Made by a program: the position numbers and the translations under genes. A stretch of DNA of 64,000 nucleotides from Lentzea albida. GTDB taxonomy: Bacteria > Actinomycetota > Actinomycetes > Mycobacteriales > Pseudonocardiaceae. This document shows, piece after piece, positions 8,289 through 16,027 of the stretch (positions are counted from its first letter, which is position 1; each line of letters begins with the position of its first letter). The stretch spans positions 248,001 to 312,000 of the forward strand of contig NZ_FOFV01000003.1 of the NCBI RefSeq assembly GCF_900111005.1, read 5' to 3'. The notes beneath the pieces are model-generated. The model searched no databases. It was not told the DNA's origin and saw nothing but the letters and a program-made list of their open reading frames with translations.

Positions 8289-8610
8289 CAGCACAGCCAA
8301 AGGCCCAGCCCGTTCGGCACCTGGAGGACGCACAACGTCAAGAAGGGCCGGTGTTCCAGTTCCACCACGAACGGCTGCGGGAATGGCGCTCGCCTGGCTA
8401 CCAGCTGACCAACTGGCCATGTGACGGTCGTGCGCCGCGGCGGCCGGGTCGATGTCGGCAGTCTTGAGGATCTCCCACCGCGGAAGCGGCGATCCCCACG
8501 CCCAAGGGCGCGAGCTCGCCATGGATGCGTCGATACCCCCACGACGGGTTCTCGGCTGCCAGACGAAGAACGAGACGGCGGATCGACGCCCTGTGCACCA
8601 GCACCACCCC
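8289..8610 (-). pseudogene. remnant of an integrase-core (DDE) transposase
   Basis: On the minus strand one frame near 8500-8600 reads RRLVLRLAAENPSWGYRRI followed by HGELAPLGVGIAASAV, a hallmark of integrase-core transposases. The text then continues in another frame as WEILKTADIDPA after a net one- or two-base loss (about 8480), and a third frame carries further weak similarity. There is no full-length frame and no inverted terminal repeats that I could find. It is a dead insertion-sequence fragment. The next 200 bases up to 8824 hold nothing I can support. Confidence 0.7.
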
Positions 8611-8824
8611 GACGTCTGCGGCTCGCCTGAGATCGCTGCCGCTAGCTGACCCGCGTGGGGTGGCCTCGGGCTCGCGTCCAGAATGGACCTGACCGAGTGC
8701 TCATCGAGTGGCGCATGCGGTGGTTTCAGCACTGCTTTTCGGCGCGTCGTCGGCATATCATCGCGAGAGTTCCGCACATCGCTTCGTTTCTCGGCCGGCC
8801 CGCGGCCGGGAGCGCAGGCAACGG

Positions 8825-9808
8825 TCAGGGAATCAGGACCAGTTTGCCTTCGACCTCGCGGTTCTCCAGGCGGCGGTGGGCTTCGGCGGCCTGCTCCAGC
8901 GGCAGGGTGACGACCTCGGGCTCGATGGCGCCGGCTACCAGTTGCTCGACCAGAGCCGCGATGTCTGCCCGGAACCCGGCGGGATCCTGGTCGACCGCAC
9001 GCGCCACGGTGTGCACGACCACACGAGGCCCCGGCGTGAGCTTTGCCCGCAGGAGAGCTCCGACGGTGCGTGCCATGGCACCGGCCTTAGAGTAGCCGGC
9101 TCCGGTGGCGAAGCTGAACCCGTACGACACGACCACACCTGACGGCTTCGCAACACGCCTGGAGTGCGCCAGCGAAGGGCCGCCCACCGGGTCGAACACG
9201 GCCGCTACCGGCACCGGCACCGCGGACTGGTCCGCGACCCACGTGGCGCCGCCTGCCTCGACCCTGCCACGTCTGCCCGGGCTGGACGTGCCGTAGACCT
9301 CGACCCCTGCCGACCTGGCGATCTGGCTCAACGCCGATCCCACGCCGCCGGCGGCCCCGAGCACCAGGACGGCCTCGCCGGACAGCGGCCTGGCCACCCG
9401 GTGGAACATCTGCCAGGCCGTGAGGTAGTTGAGCATCAGCGCGTCGAGCTGCTCGGCGGGAGGCCCCTCGGGCAGCGGGGCGGTTCGCAGCGCCGGCGCC
9501 AGCACGTGCGTCGCGTAGCCGCCGGCGCCGATCAGAGCGCCGACGCGTTGGCCGGCGGTGAACTCCGTGACGCCGGCGCCGACCCGCGCCACGCGCCCGA
9601 CGACGTCGAACCCTTGGACCTCCGGGAGGGCGCCGGGCGTGAGGCCCCTGCGGGTCGAGATGTCTTGGAACGCCACTCCTGCGGCCTCCGTGACGATCAG
9701 GACCTGTCCGGGGCCCGGTTCCGGCACCGGCACGGTCTCCACCTGGAGCACCTCGGGACCTCCCGTGGAGGTCAGTCGTACCCGTCTCGCGCCTGTCGCA
9801 GTGGTCAT
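8825..9808 (-). CDS. zinc-independent quinone oxidoreductase / MDR-family alcohol dehydrogenase
   Basis: The protein has about 327 residues from ATG 9808 (an ATG at 9823 would add five). It has the medium-chain dehydrogenase layout: GroES-like N-terminus (EVLQVETVPVPEPGPGQVLI), then a Rossmann domain with GAAGGVGSALSQIAR for NADPH binding. The catalytic and structural zinc Cys/His ligands of true alcohol dehydrogenases are absent, so a quinone oxidoreductase (QOR/CrtA-like) is more likely. The end (AHRRLENREVEGKLVLIP) is typical of the family. The marR gene lies 48 bases upstream on the same strand, and both genes have a near-identical 12-bp motif just before their starts, suggesting control by that MarR protein in response to electrophiles or quinones. 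Confidence 0.88.
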   Translation of the reverse strand: MTTATGARRVRLTSTGGPEVLQVETVPVPEPGPGQVLIVTEAAGVAFQDISTRRGLTPGALPEVQGFDVVGRVARVGAGVTEFTAGQRVGALIGAGGYATHVLAPALRTAPLPEGPPAEQLDALMLNYLTAWQMFHRVARPLSGEAVLVLGAAGGVGSALSQIARSAGVEVYGTSSPGRRGRVEAGGATWVADQSAVPVPVAAVFDPVGGPSLAHSRRVAKPSGVVVSYGFSFATGAGYSKAGAMARTVGALLRAKLTPGPRVVVHTVARAVDQDPAGFRADIAALVEQLVAGAIEPEVVTLPLEQAAEAHRRLENREVEGKLVLIP

Positions 9809-9823
9809 ACCCGAAAGATACAT

Positions 9824-9835
9824 GAGAATCTCAAG
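9824..9835. promoter_or_regulatory. putative MarR operator before the oxidoreductase gene
   Basis: GAGAATCTCAAG, with a near-palindromic core TGAGA-A-TCTCA at 9823-9833, ends 16 bases upstream of ATG 9808. An 11/12 match (GAGTATCTCAAG on the minus strand) lies at 10293-10304 before the marR gene. Confidence 0.45.
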
Positions 9836-9856
9836 GAACTTCTCAACGAGTTTCCG

Positions 9857-10279
9857 CTACAGGTCGGCGAGTGCCTTGGCGAGCAGGGACCGCAGGCGCG
9901 ACTGCTCCTCGTCGTCGAGGCGAGCGAAGGGGGATTGCCTGGCAACGATGGCGAGAAGCCGCTCTCGCACATCTCGGCCTTCCGCGGTCAGCACCAGCGT
10001 TCGAACACGTCCGTCCCGGGGATGCGGGCGCCGCTCGGCGAGCCTGCGCTCCTCCAGTTGCGCGCTGAGCAGACTGATGTTGGAGGGGTCGCACCGCATG
10101 AGGGCAGCCAGCTTGCGCAACGGCTGCGGCTCGGCGTCCGGGTCGAGGATCCACAGCAGGTTCGCCGTCGGTCCGGTGAGCTCCAACCGCTCCAGACCGC
10201 TGTGCATCCGACCCTCGACCTCTCCGGCCAGAGCCATCACCTGGTACAGCAACGAAGCCGCGAGCTCATCGACCACCAT
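9857..10279 (-). CDS. MarR-family transcriptional regulator
   Basis: The 140-residue protein has the MarR winged-helix fold: N-terminal helices (ELAASLLYQVMALAGEVE), recognition region LRKLAALMRCDPSNISLLSAQLEERRLAERR and the wing HPRDGRVRTLVLTAEG. This is the usual length for the family. The start at 10279 gives the expected N-terminus. It is followed on the same strand by the quinone oxidoreductase. MarR proteins usually repress their own gene and a neighbouring detoxification gene until a phenolic or oxidant ligand binds. The duplicated motif at 9824 and 10293 supports that here. Confidence 0.9.
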   Translation of the reverse strand: MVVDELAASLLYQVMALAGEVEGRMHSGLERLELTGPTANLLWILDPDAEPQPLRKLAALMRCDPSNISLLSAQLEERRLAERRPHPRDGRVRTLVLTAEGRDVRERLLAIVARQSPFARLDDEEQSRLRSLLAKALADL

Positions 10280-10292
10280 GCATCGAGCGTAA

Positions 10293-10304
10293 CTTGAGAT
10301 ACTC
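10293..10304. promoter_or_regulatory. putative MarR operator before marR
   Basis: The plus strand reads CTTGAGATACTC; its complement GAGTATCTCAAG differs at one base from the site at 9824-9835. It lies 14 bases upstream of the marR start, the right place for autoregulation. The remaining intergenic bases up to 10505 show no other feature I can support. Confidence 0.45.
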
Positions 10305-10505
10305 CTGGAGTTCCGTCACGAGATGCGCCCACGGGAACATCGCCCAGCACGAGGCGCCGCGAGTTTTCCGCATCGACGACAGTTGCGTCCCGGTAAATCG
10401 GAACTTAACCACGGCTCACTTGAGCCCCCACACGACACCGCGATAAATTCTGCCCGAATTTCGTCGACTCGACACCGCCTCCTACGCAGAACGGAAAAAC
10501 CTCTG

Positions 10506-11360
10506 GTGAATCATTTGAGCGTGAAGGTCAACGGTCGGCGAATCACTTATTTCGAAAGCGCCTTCGATCCCGGACATGAAGACGACTGTCCGGTGGTGTT
10601 CATCCACGGCAACTCCTCCTCGGCCAAGACCTGGTCGCCGGTCCTGAACAGTGCTTTCGGCAGGCAGTTCCGATGCCTCGCCCTGGACCTGCCGGGTCAT
10701 GGCGGTTCCGAACCGGCACAGGACCACACCGACTACTCGTTGCCGGGCTACGCGGCGATGCTCACGGGCTTCGTCGAGGAGCTCGGTGTCGCCGACGCGG
10801 TGTTCGTGGGCTGGAGCCTGGGCGGACAGCTCCTGCTGGAGGCCGCACCCCGGCTCCCCCACGCACGCGGCTTCGTCATCTTCGGCACGCCTCCCATCGC
10901 CACACCGGCCCAGATGGCCGAGGCGTTCCTGCCCCACCCGGCGATGGGGGCGCTGTTCACCGAGCACGTGAGCCGGCCAGAAGCCGAGCTGGCCGCCGCG
11001 AGCTTCACCGCGCCGGGGTCCGCGGTGGATCTCGAGGAGTTCGTCGCCGACATCCTCGCCACCGACGGCGCGGCCCGCACCGGGCTCGGCGCCAGTGCCG
11101 GTGCCGGCCACTTCTCCGACGAGCTCGCGATCGTCTCGGCACTGCGCCAGCCGGTGGCCGTCCTGCACGGAGCCGAGGAACAGCTCGTCAGTTTCGACTA
11201 CCTGCGGAGGCTGGACTTCCCCGCACTGTGGCGCGACGAGGTCCAGGTCATCCCGGCCACCGGGCATGCTCCTCACCGGGAGGCAACGGAACAGTTCACG
11301 GCCTTGCTGCTCGACTTCATCGCAGATCTCGCCGACATCGAGCCTGTCAGTCAGGTCTGA
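10506..11360 (+). CDS. alpha/beta-fold hydrolase
   Basis: GTG 10506 begins MNHLSVKVNGRRITYFES, the usual N-terminus of short alpha/beta hydrolases; the longer upstream frame is not protein-like. The 284 residues show the oxyanion motif FIHGNSSS, the nucleophile elbow GWSLGG (Ser) and the catalytic His in ATGHAPHRE near the end. The usual acid position reads HGAEEQLVS, with Glu where Asp is common. There is no signal peptide, so it is cytoplasmic. The substrate is unknown; esterases, lactonases and haloperoxidase-like enzymes share this outline. It stands alone, convergent with the decayed glycosidase at 11402. Confidence 0.8.
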   Translation: MNHLSVKVNGRRITYFESAFDPGHEDDCPVVFIHGNSSSAKTWSPVLNSAFGRQFRCLALDLPGHGGSEPAQDHTDYSLPGYAAMLTGFVEELGVADAVFVGWSLGGQLLLEAAPRLPHARGFVIFGTPPIATPAQMAEAFLPHPAMGALFTEHVSRPEAELAAASFTAPGSAVDLEEFVADILATDGAARTGLGASAGAGHFSDELAIVSALRQPVAVLHGAEEQLVSFDYLRRLDFPALWRDEVQVIPATGHAPHREATEQFTALLLDFIADLADIEPVSQV

Positions 11361-11401
11361 GCTTCACCGTTTCCCGTTTTCGCCAGCGCTCAGCGCGGTG
11401 T

Positions 11402-12085
11402 TCAGCCGATCGTGCAAGCACTTCCGTTGAGCGTGAACGCCTGAGGCGCCGGATTGGTCCCCTGCTGTGTGGCGTTGAAGCCGATGTTCGCCGACGCGTT
11501 CGGCGCGAGCGTGCCGTTCCAGGACAGGTTGGTCGCGGTGACGGTGGAACCGGACTGGGCCACCGTCGCACCCCAGCCGGGCGGCGTGACCCGCTGACCG
11601 TTGGCGTAGTCGAATGCCAGAGTCCAGCCGTTCACCGTGCTCGTGCCCGTGTTGGTGATCGTGATGGTCGCGGTGAAACCGTTGCCGCCGCCCCAGTTCT
11701 GGGCGGAGTAGCCGACCTTGCAGGCTCCGGTTCCTCCTCCACCGGCGCTGGTCGTCACGGAAGCCGTCCCCGAGTTCTGTGAGACGTTGCCGGCGGCGTC
11801 CTTCGCCCGCACCTGGTAGCGGTAGGTGGTGGACGCGGTCAGTCCGCTGTCGGTGAAGCTGGCGGAGCTCGTCGTGCCGATCGAGGCGAACGCGCCGTTG
11901 CCGACCGCGCGGAGGACGCCGAACGCCGTTGGCACCGTTGAGGAATCGTTGACCCCAGCTCGTGAGGCTTGCCGGGTTGAACGAGCCTGACCATGTCGAG
12001 GTAGCCGACGTCGCTGCTGTTGCCGCTCCACGACCAGCCCAGGTACCCGAGGCCGCGTGCCTGCGCCTGGGCCAGGGCCATGATC
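11402..12085 (-). pseudogene. decayed GH5-type mannanase/cellulase with FN3 and CBM2 (5'-truncated, frameshifted)
   Basis: The C-terminal CBM2 is complete and in frame (CKVGYSAQNWGGGNGFTATI ... WNGTLAPNASANIGF ... GSACTIG). It is preceded by the back half of an FN3 domain (DSGLTASTTYRYQVRAKDAAGNVS). Upstream, two other frames hold the end of a GH5-like catalytic domain: LGYLGWSWSGNSSDVGYLDMV and then SFNPASLTSWGQRFLNGANGV, separated by about one extra base. The first half of the FN3 domain is deleted and everything before about 12085 is gone, replaced by another gene fragment. The intact ancestor would have been a secreted polysaccharide hydrolase. The remnant is unlikely to work. Confidence 0.75.
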
Positions 12086-12529
12086 GGTGAGCGGCGGGAG
12101 CTCGACGAGCTCGCGAGGCACCTCCTGGGCGGGCCCGCTGCTGCACAGTGGTTCGCGGCGAGCGGCGGTGTGCTCACGCCTCGCGTGCGCGAGGTGGCGG
12201 CCCTCGCGATCGGATTGCGGCACGGCGCGGCGTACGAGCTGTACTCGCACAGCAGGGTGGCGGCCGCGATCGGGCTTCCCGGTCACGTCATCGCCGCATT
12301 GGTCGCCGGGCAACGACCGGTGGACCTGACACCGGAGGAAGAGGTGGCGCACGACGTGGCCGCCGCCCTGCACGCCGGCACGCCGCTGCCCGGTGCGCCG
12401 TACCGCGCCGCGGTCGGCTGTTCCGGCCAGGTGGCGACCAGGTCCGCGCCCACTGATCCGGCCCGATTGCGCCGGGGTGAACGCATCATTGCGCAGAACG
12501 CACTTGTCGTCGCATTGATATCCCCTTAG
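12080..12529 (+). CDS. carboxymuconolactone-decarboxylase-like protein, probably a remnant
   Basis: From ATG 12080 about 149 residues follow. The core VREVAALAIGLRHGAAYELY, then SHSRVAAAIGLPGHVIAALV and PEEEVAHDVAAALHAG, fits the all-helical CMD/AhpD-like family in its Cys-free form. The C-terminal helices of the family are replaced by unrelated sequence (QVATRSAPTDPARLRRGER), and the N-terminus abuts the decayed GH5 gene, so both ends look cut. I judge it a remnant, though a short expressed protein cannot be excluded. No substrate can be proposed. Confidence 0.5.
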   Translation: MIGERRELDELARHLLGGPAAAQWFAASGGVLTPRVREVAALAIGLRHGAAYELYSHSRVAAAIGLPGHVIAALVAGQRPVDLTPEEEVAHDVAAALHAGTPLPGAPYRAAVGCSGQVATRSAPTDPARLRRGERIIAQNALVVALISP

Positions 12530-12543
12530 TTTCGAAAGAGATC

Positions 12544-12557
12544 ATGGCGATCGCCAT
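12544..12557. promoter_or_regulatory. 14-bp perfect palindrome upstream of the MOSC operon
   Basis: ATGGCGATCGCCAT is a perfect palindrome 93 bases before the MOSC start, inside the otherwise featureless gap 12530-12650. It could be an operator, but no matching regulator is adjacent. Confidence 0.3.
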
Positions 12558-12650
12558 TTCCGAGCGGCGACAGAAAAGTGAGATCCTCGTGTTTCACAGT
12601 CCATTTCCGGCTGCATTCCCGCTGCCCTCCACCTCCACGACGGAGTCGCG

Positions 12651-13430
12651 GTGAGGACCGCGGGCGTGGTGCGGGAACTGTTCCGCTACCCGGTCAAGGG
12701 CCTCAGCGCACAACCGCTGGACCAGGCCGTGCTGGAACCGGGCGGAGGGATTCCACACGACCGGACGTTCGCGTTCGCCCGGCCGGACGGTGGATATCGC
12801 CCTGGCACGCGGAAGGGGCTGTCGAAACAGGAGTTCTTCGCCTTGGTCTCGGACCACCGCCTTTCCGGACTCGACACCTCCTTCGACGTCGAGACCGACG
12901 TCCTCGTCACACGGGTGGCCGGGCACGAGGTGCTCGAAGCGGATCTCGGCACGGAGGAAGGCATCGCCACGGCGCTGCGGTTCTTCGCTCGCGTGCTCGA
13001 CCTGCCCGCGGGCGTCCTGCCGGTGCTCGCCCGGGAACCGGGCAGGCGCTTCACCGACGCGAGCGTCGCCGGCGACGACTCGATGAACTGGGTCTCGGTG
13101 GTCAACCTGGCCTCGGTCCGCGACCTGGAGGCGCGCACGGGTGCGGCGGTCGATCCGAAGCGGTTCCGCGCCAACGTCCTCGTCGACGGGCTGCCCGCGT
13201 GGTCCGAACTGGACATGATCGGCGAGGAGTTCGACCTGGGAGGTGTGCGCGTGCGGGCCGTGCACCAGACCAAGCGGTGTGCCGCGACCGAGGTCGGTCC
13301 TGGAGCGGGCCGTCGGGACCTGCCGGTGGTGACCTTGCTCAACCGGACGTACGGCCACCAGCTCATGGGGATCTACGTCGAGGTCCTCACCGCTGGAACC
13401 GTGGAGAAGGGCGCTGAGGTCGTTGTCTGA
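12651..13430 (+). CDS. MOSC domain-containing protein
   Basis: The 259-residue protein from GTG 12651 (GGAG 6 bases upstream) has an MOSC N-terminal beta-barrel (VVRELFRYPVKGLSAQPLDQAVLEPGGGIPHDRTFAF) and a C-terminal MOSC domain with the conserved Cys in QTKRCAATEVGPG. MOSC proteins bind a molybdenum cofactor or sulfurated ligand and reduce N-hydroxylated compounds or transfer sulfur. It overlaps the next gene, a flavin/2Fe-2S reductase, by 8 bases. That suggests the reductase supplies electrons to it, as in mARC/YcbX-type N-reductive systems (inference). Confidence 0.88.
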   Translation: MRTAGVVRELFRYPVKGLSAQPLDQAVLEPGGGIPHDRTFAFARPDGGYRPGTRKGLSKQEFFALVSDHRLSGLDTSFDVETDVLVTRVAGHEVLEADLGTEEGIATALRFFARVLDLPAGVLPVLAREPGRRFTDASVAGDDSMNWVSVVNLASVRDLEARTGAAVDPKRFRANVLVDGLPAWSELDMIGEEFDLGGVRVRAVHQTKRCAATEVGPGAGRRDLPVVTLLNRTYGHQLMGIYVEVLTAGTVEKGAEVVV

Positions 13431-14376
13431 GCTGCGCCTGCGGGTCAGCGGGTCGGCTGACCTGACGCCGACCGTCCGGCGTTTCGCGCTGACGGATCCT
13501 CGGGGAGCGGCACTGCCCGCGTACGAACCCGGCGCGCACGTCGTCATCACCACTCCCGCCGGTCACAAGCGCAGCTACAGCCTCGTCGAACCAGGCGGTG
13601 CGCGGCCCCGGGAGTACGTCGTGTGCGTGCGCCGCGACCCCGGCGGCAGGGGTGGCTCCGCCAGCATGCACGACGACGTGGCAGTGGGAACCGAACTCCC
13701 GGTGTCCGCGCCCGTCAACAGGTTCCCGCTGCACCCGTCGCCGAAGTACCTGTTCATCGCGGGCGGGATCGGCATCACCCCGGTCCGGGCCATGGTGCGG
13801 CGGTTGCGCGCCCAGGGCCGCAGCGGTGTGCGAGTGCTGTACCTGACGCGGTCGGCCGGCGATACGCCGTTCCTGCGGGAGTTCGGCGGCTCCGACGACA
13901 CAGTGCACCACAGCGACGAGCACGGCCTGTTCGACCTGTGGCCCCACCTCGCCGAACCCGACGACGACGTCCGCGTCTACTGCTGTGGTCCCGCACCGCT
14001 CATGCAGGCCGTGCGGACACTGACAGCTCACTGGCGCGCGAGCCGGATCCACATGGAACCCTTCGCGGCCGACCACACCTCGATCTCCGCGCCGTTCAAG
14101 GCCGTCTGGGCTCCCGACGGACGCGAGGTAGACGTTCCAGCGCACCTGTCGCTCCTCGACGCGTTGCGCCGCGACGGCATTCCCGTCGAGTCGTCGTGCG
14201 AGGCCGGGGTGTGCGGCACCTGCCGCCTCGCGCTCCTCTCCGGCGAGGTCGAGCACCACGACTCCGTGCTGACCGAGGACGAACGCCTCACCAGCGTCGT
14301 GGCCTGCGTGTCGCGCGCCGTGTCCCCGGAGGTCGTCGTCGGACCTCGCGACCACCTCCGAAAGGACCTCTCGTGA
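13423..14376 (+). CDS. PDR/VanB-type ferredoxin reductase (flavin, NAD(P)H and 2Fe-2S domains)
   Basis: The start is TTG 13423, inside the end of the MOSC gene. The 317 residues show a flavin-binding barrel (RSYSLVEPG), an NAD(P)-binding domain (YLFIAGGIGITPVRAMVRRL; YCCGPAPLMQAV) and a C-terminal plant-type ferredoxin domain with CEAGVCGTC and a later Cys in VVACVSRA, the four 2Fe-2S ligands. This is the phthalate-dioxygenase-reductase layout, which passes electrons from NAD(P)H through FMN to an oxygenase or molybdoenzyme. No Rieske oxygenase partner is adjacent; the overlapping MOSC protein is the obvious acceptor. It ends in a GTGA overlap with the DedA gene. Confidence 0.9.
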   Translation: MSELRLRVSGSADLTPTVRRFALTDPRGAALPAYEPGAHVVITTPAGHKRSYSLVEPGGARPREYVVCVRRDPGGRGGSASMHDDVAVGTELPVSAPVNRFPLHPSPKYLFIAGGIGITPVRAMVRRLRAQGRSGVRVLYLTRSAGDTPFLREFGGSDDTVHHSDEHGLFDLWPHLAEPDDDVRVYCCGPAPLMQAVRTLTAHWRASRIHMEPFAADHTSISAPFKAVWAPDGREVDVPAHLSLLDALRRDGIPVESSCEAGVCGTCRLALLSGEVEHHDSVLTEDERLTSVVACVSRAVSPEVVVGPRDHLRKDLS

Positions 14377-14996
14377 TCGACTGGTTGCGGCTCGCCGAGT
14401 CGCTCATCTCCTCGCCCTGGTTGTACGCCGTGCTGATCGCGGTGTCCTTTCTGGACTCCTTCCTCCCGCTGATCCCCAGCGAACCGGTGGTGATCGTCGC
14501 CGGTGTCCATGCCGCGACCGGACAGACCGACATCGTGCTCGTCATCGCCGCCACGACGCTCGGGGCGTTCCTCGGCGACATGGTCCCCTACTCGGCCGGC
14601 CGGCTGTTCGGAGCGCGCCTGCTCCAGCGGCTGCCTCCAGGCACCAAACGCCGCGCCGCGCACGACTGGTTCGCCCGCGAGCTCGATGCTCGCGGTGGCT
14701 TCGTCCTGGTGACCACGCGGTTCATCCCTGTCGGCCGCTACCTGGCGACGTTGTCCACCGGGCTCGTCGGTTTCCCGCTGCGCAAGTACGTGCTGTTCGT
14801 CGCGTTCGCCACCGCGTCCTGGAGTGCTTACACAGCACTGACCGGCTATCTCGGCGGCGTTCTGTTCCAGGAGAACACCCTGTTGGCGATCGCCGTCGGC
14901 GTCGGGCTCGCGTTCGTGGTCACCGGGTTCATCGAGGCGGTGCGCCGCTTGCGGCACAAGGGAGACGCCGCCGCACCGGACGCGGTCACCGACTGA
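14373..14996 (+). CDS. DedA/VTT-family membrane protein
   Basis: GTG 14373 overlaps the reductase stop (GTGA). The 207 residues have four to five hydrophobic segments and the VTT/DedA hallmarks: FLDSFLPLIPSEPVVIVAG, GAFLGDMVPYSAGRLFG and the amphipathic FVLVTTRFIPVGRYLATLSTG with the conserved Arg and Gly. DedA proteins are inner-membrane lipid carriers (for example undecaprenyl phosphate or phosphatidylethanolamine) important for envelope homeostasis. Its place behind two redox genes does not clearly predict a joint role. The last 11 bases overlap the opposing LysR gene end. Confidence 0.88.
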   Translation: MIDWLRLAESLISSPWLYAVLIAVSFLDSFLPLIPSEPVVIVAGVHAATGQTDIVLVIAATTLGAFLGDMVPYSAGRLFGARLLQRLPPGTKRRAAHDWFARELDARGGFVLVTTRFIPVGRYLATLSTGLVGFPLRKYVLFVAFATASWSAYTALTGYLGGVLFQENTLLAIAVGVGLAFVVTGFIEAVRRLRHKGDAAAPDAVTD

Positions 14997-15903
14997 CTCC
15001 CCCGGCCGCCGCGGCCATGATGTGCCGGGTGCGCTCGCGCAGCAACTGGTGCGTGCGGTCGTGGTGGTTGCGCGGGTGCCACGCCATTCCGACCGTCACG
15101 GACGGCAGTGCGACGGGGATCGGGAACGTGCACAGCCCCAGGGTGTCGAGCATCCGCCGCGCCAGCCTGGCCGGGGCGATGCAGACGACGTCGGTCTCCG
15201 AGGCGAGGAACAGCGCGCTGGCGAAGGTGGGCACCACGGCCGCCACGCGCCGGCTCAGGCCGAGCTCCGCCAGTCGCTCGTCGATCGGACCGTGTGCCCG
15301 GCCGCGTCGCGACACCACGATGTGATCGGACTCGGCGAACCGTTGCGCGGTCACCTCCTCCACCTTCGCCAGCGGGTGGTCCGGCCGTACCGCGCCGATC
15401 AGCGTCTCGGTCACGAGCGACTCGGAGTGGATCTCCGAGTCGCCGGGGCGGATGCTGCCGATCTCCAGGTCCACCAGGCCTTCCCGCAACGCCGGGGTGT
15501 CCTCGAGGTTCTCCGGCCGCAGCCGCAGTGAGATCCCGGGTGCCTGCTCCCGCAGGTCGTCGATGAGCGACGGGATGAACGTCGTCGACAGCATGTCGGT
15601 GACCTGGAGGTCGAACACGCGCACGGCGGTCCGCGGATCGGCGGTCGCGGAAGGGGCGAAGAGCGCTCGGGCCCGGGAGGCGATCGCGTGCACCTCGCCT
15701 CGCAGTTCCAGCGCGCGGGGTGTGGGCACGAGATCCCGTCCGGCCCGTACGAGCAACGGGTCGTCGAAGGTCCGCCGCAGCCGCGCCAGCGCCCGGCTCA
15801 TGGCGGGCGCCGAGGTGTGCAGGCGGGCCGCTGCCTTGGTGACGCTGTTCTCGGCGAGCAACGCGTCCAGCGCCTCGATCAGGTTCAGATCGATGTAGTC
15901 CAC
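14986..15903 (-). CDS. LysR-family transcriptional regulator
   Basis: The family usually starts just before YIDLNLIEALDALLAENSVT, so I prefer GTG 15903; ATG 15939 would add 12 residues. The winged helix (KAAARLHTSAPAMSRALARL) occupies residues 1-65, followed by the periplasmic-binding-like effector domain, about 305 residues in all. It is divergent from the monooxygenase operon at 16028-19692, the usual arrangement for a LysR activator of a catabolic operon whose substrate acts as co-inducer. The 124-base gap between the genes should hold its sites, but I could not fix a convincing T-N11-A box. Confidence 0.9.
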   Translation of the reverse strand: MDYIDLNLIEALDALLAENSVTKAAARLHTSAPAMSRALARLRRTFDDPLLVRAGRDLVPTPRALELRGEVHAIASRARALFAPSATADPRTAVRVFDLQVTDMLSTTFIPSLIDDLREQAPGISLRLRPENLEDTPALREGLVDLEIGSIRPGDSEIHSESLVTETLIGAVRPDHPLAKVEEVTAQRFAESDHIVVSRRGRAHGPIDERLAELGLSRRVAAVVPTFASALFLASETDVVCIAPARLARRMLDTLGLCTFPIPVALPSVTVGMAWHPRNHHDRTHQLLRERTRHIMAAAAGGVSR

Positions 15904-16027
15904 CAGCCGATTATCACATCCGAAATCTTTGCTTGCCATAGTTGCACTGGCGTTAATCCGGCGCCGCTCCTACCGTCGGAGTCAAGAGGAACTCCTTGGA
16001 GGACAAGCACATGACGGGGGAACGACC

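Noticed and set aside
15904-16027. LysR box (T-N11-A) in the divergent gap
   Set aside because: Several weak candidates exist but none is clearly symmetrical, so no site is claimed.
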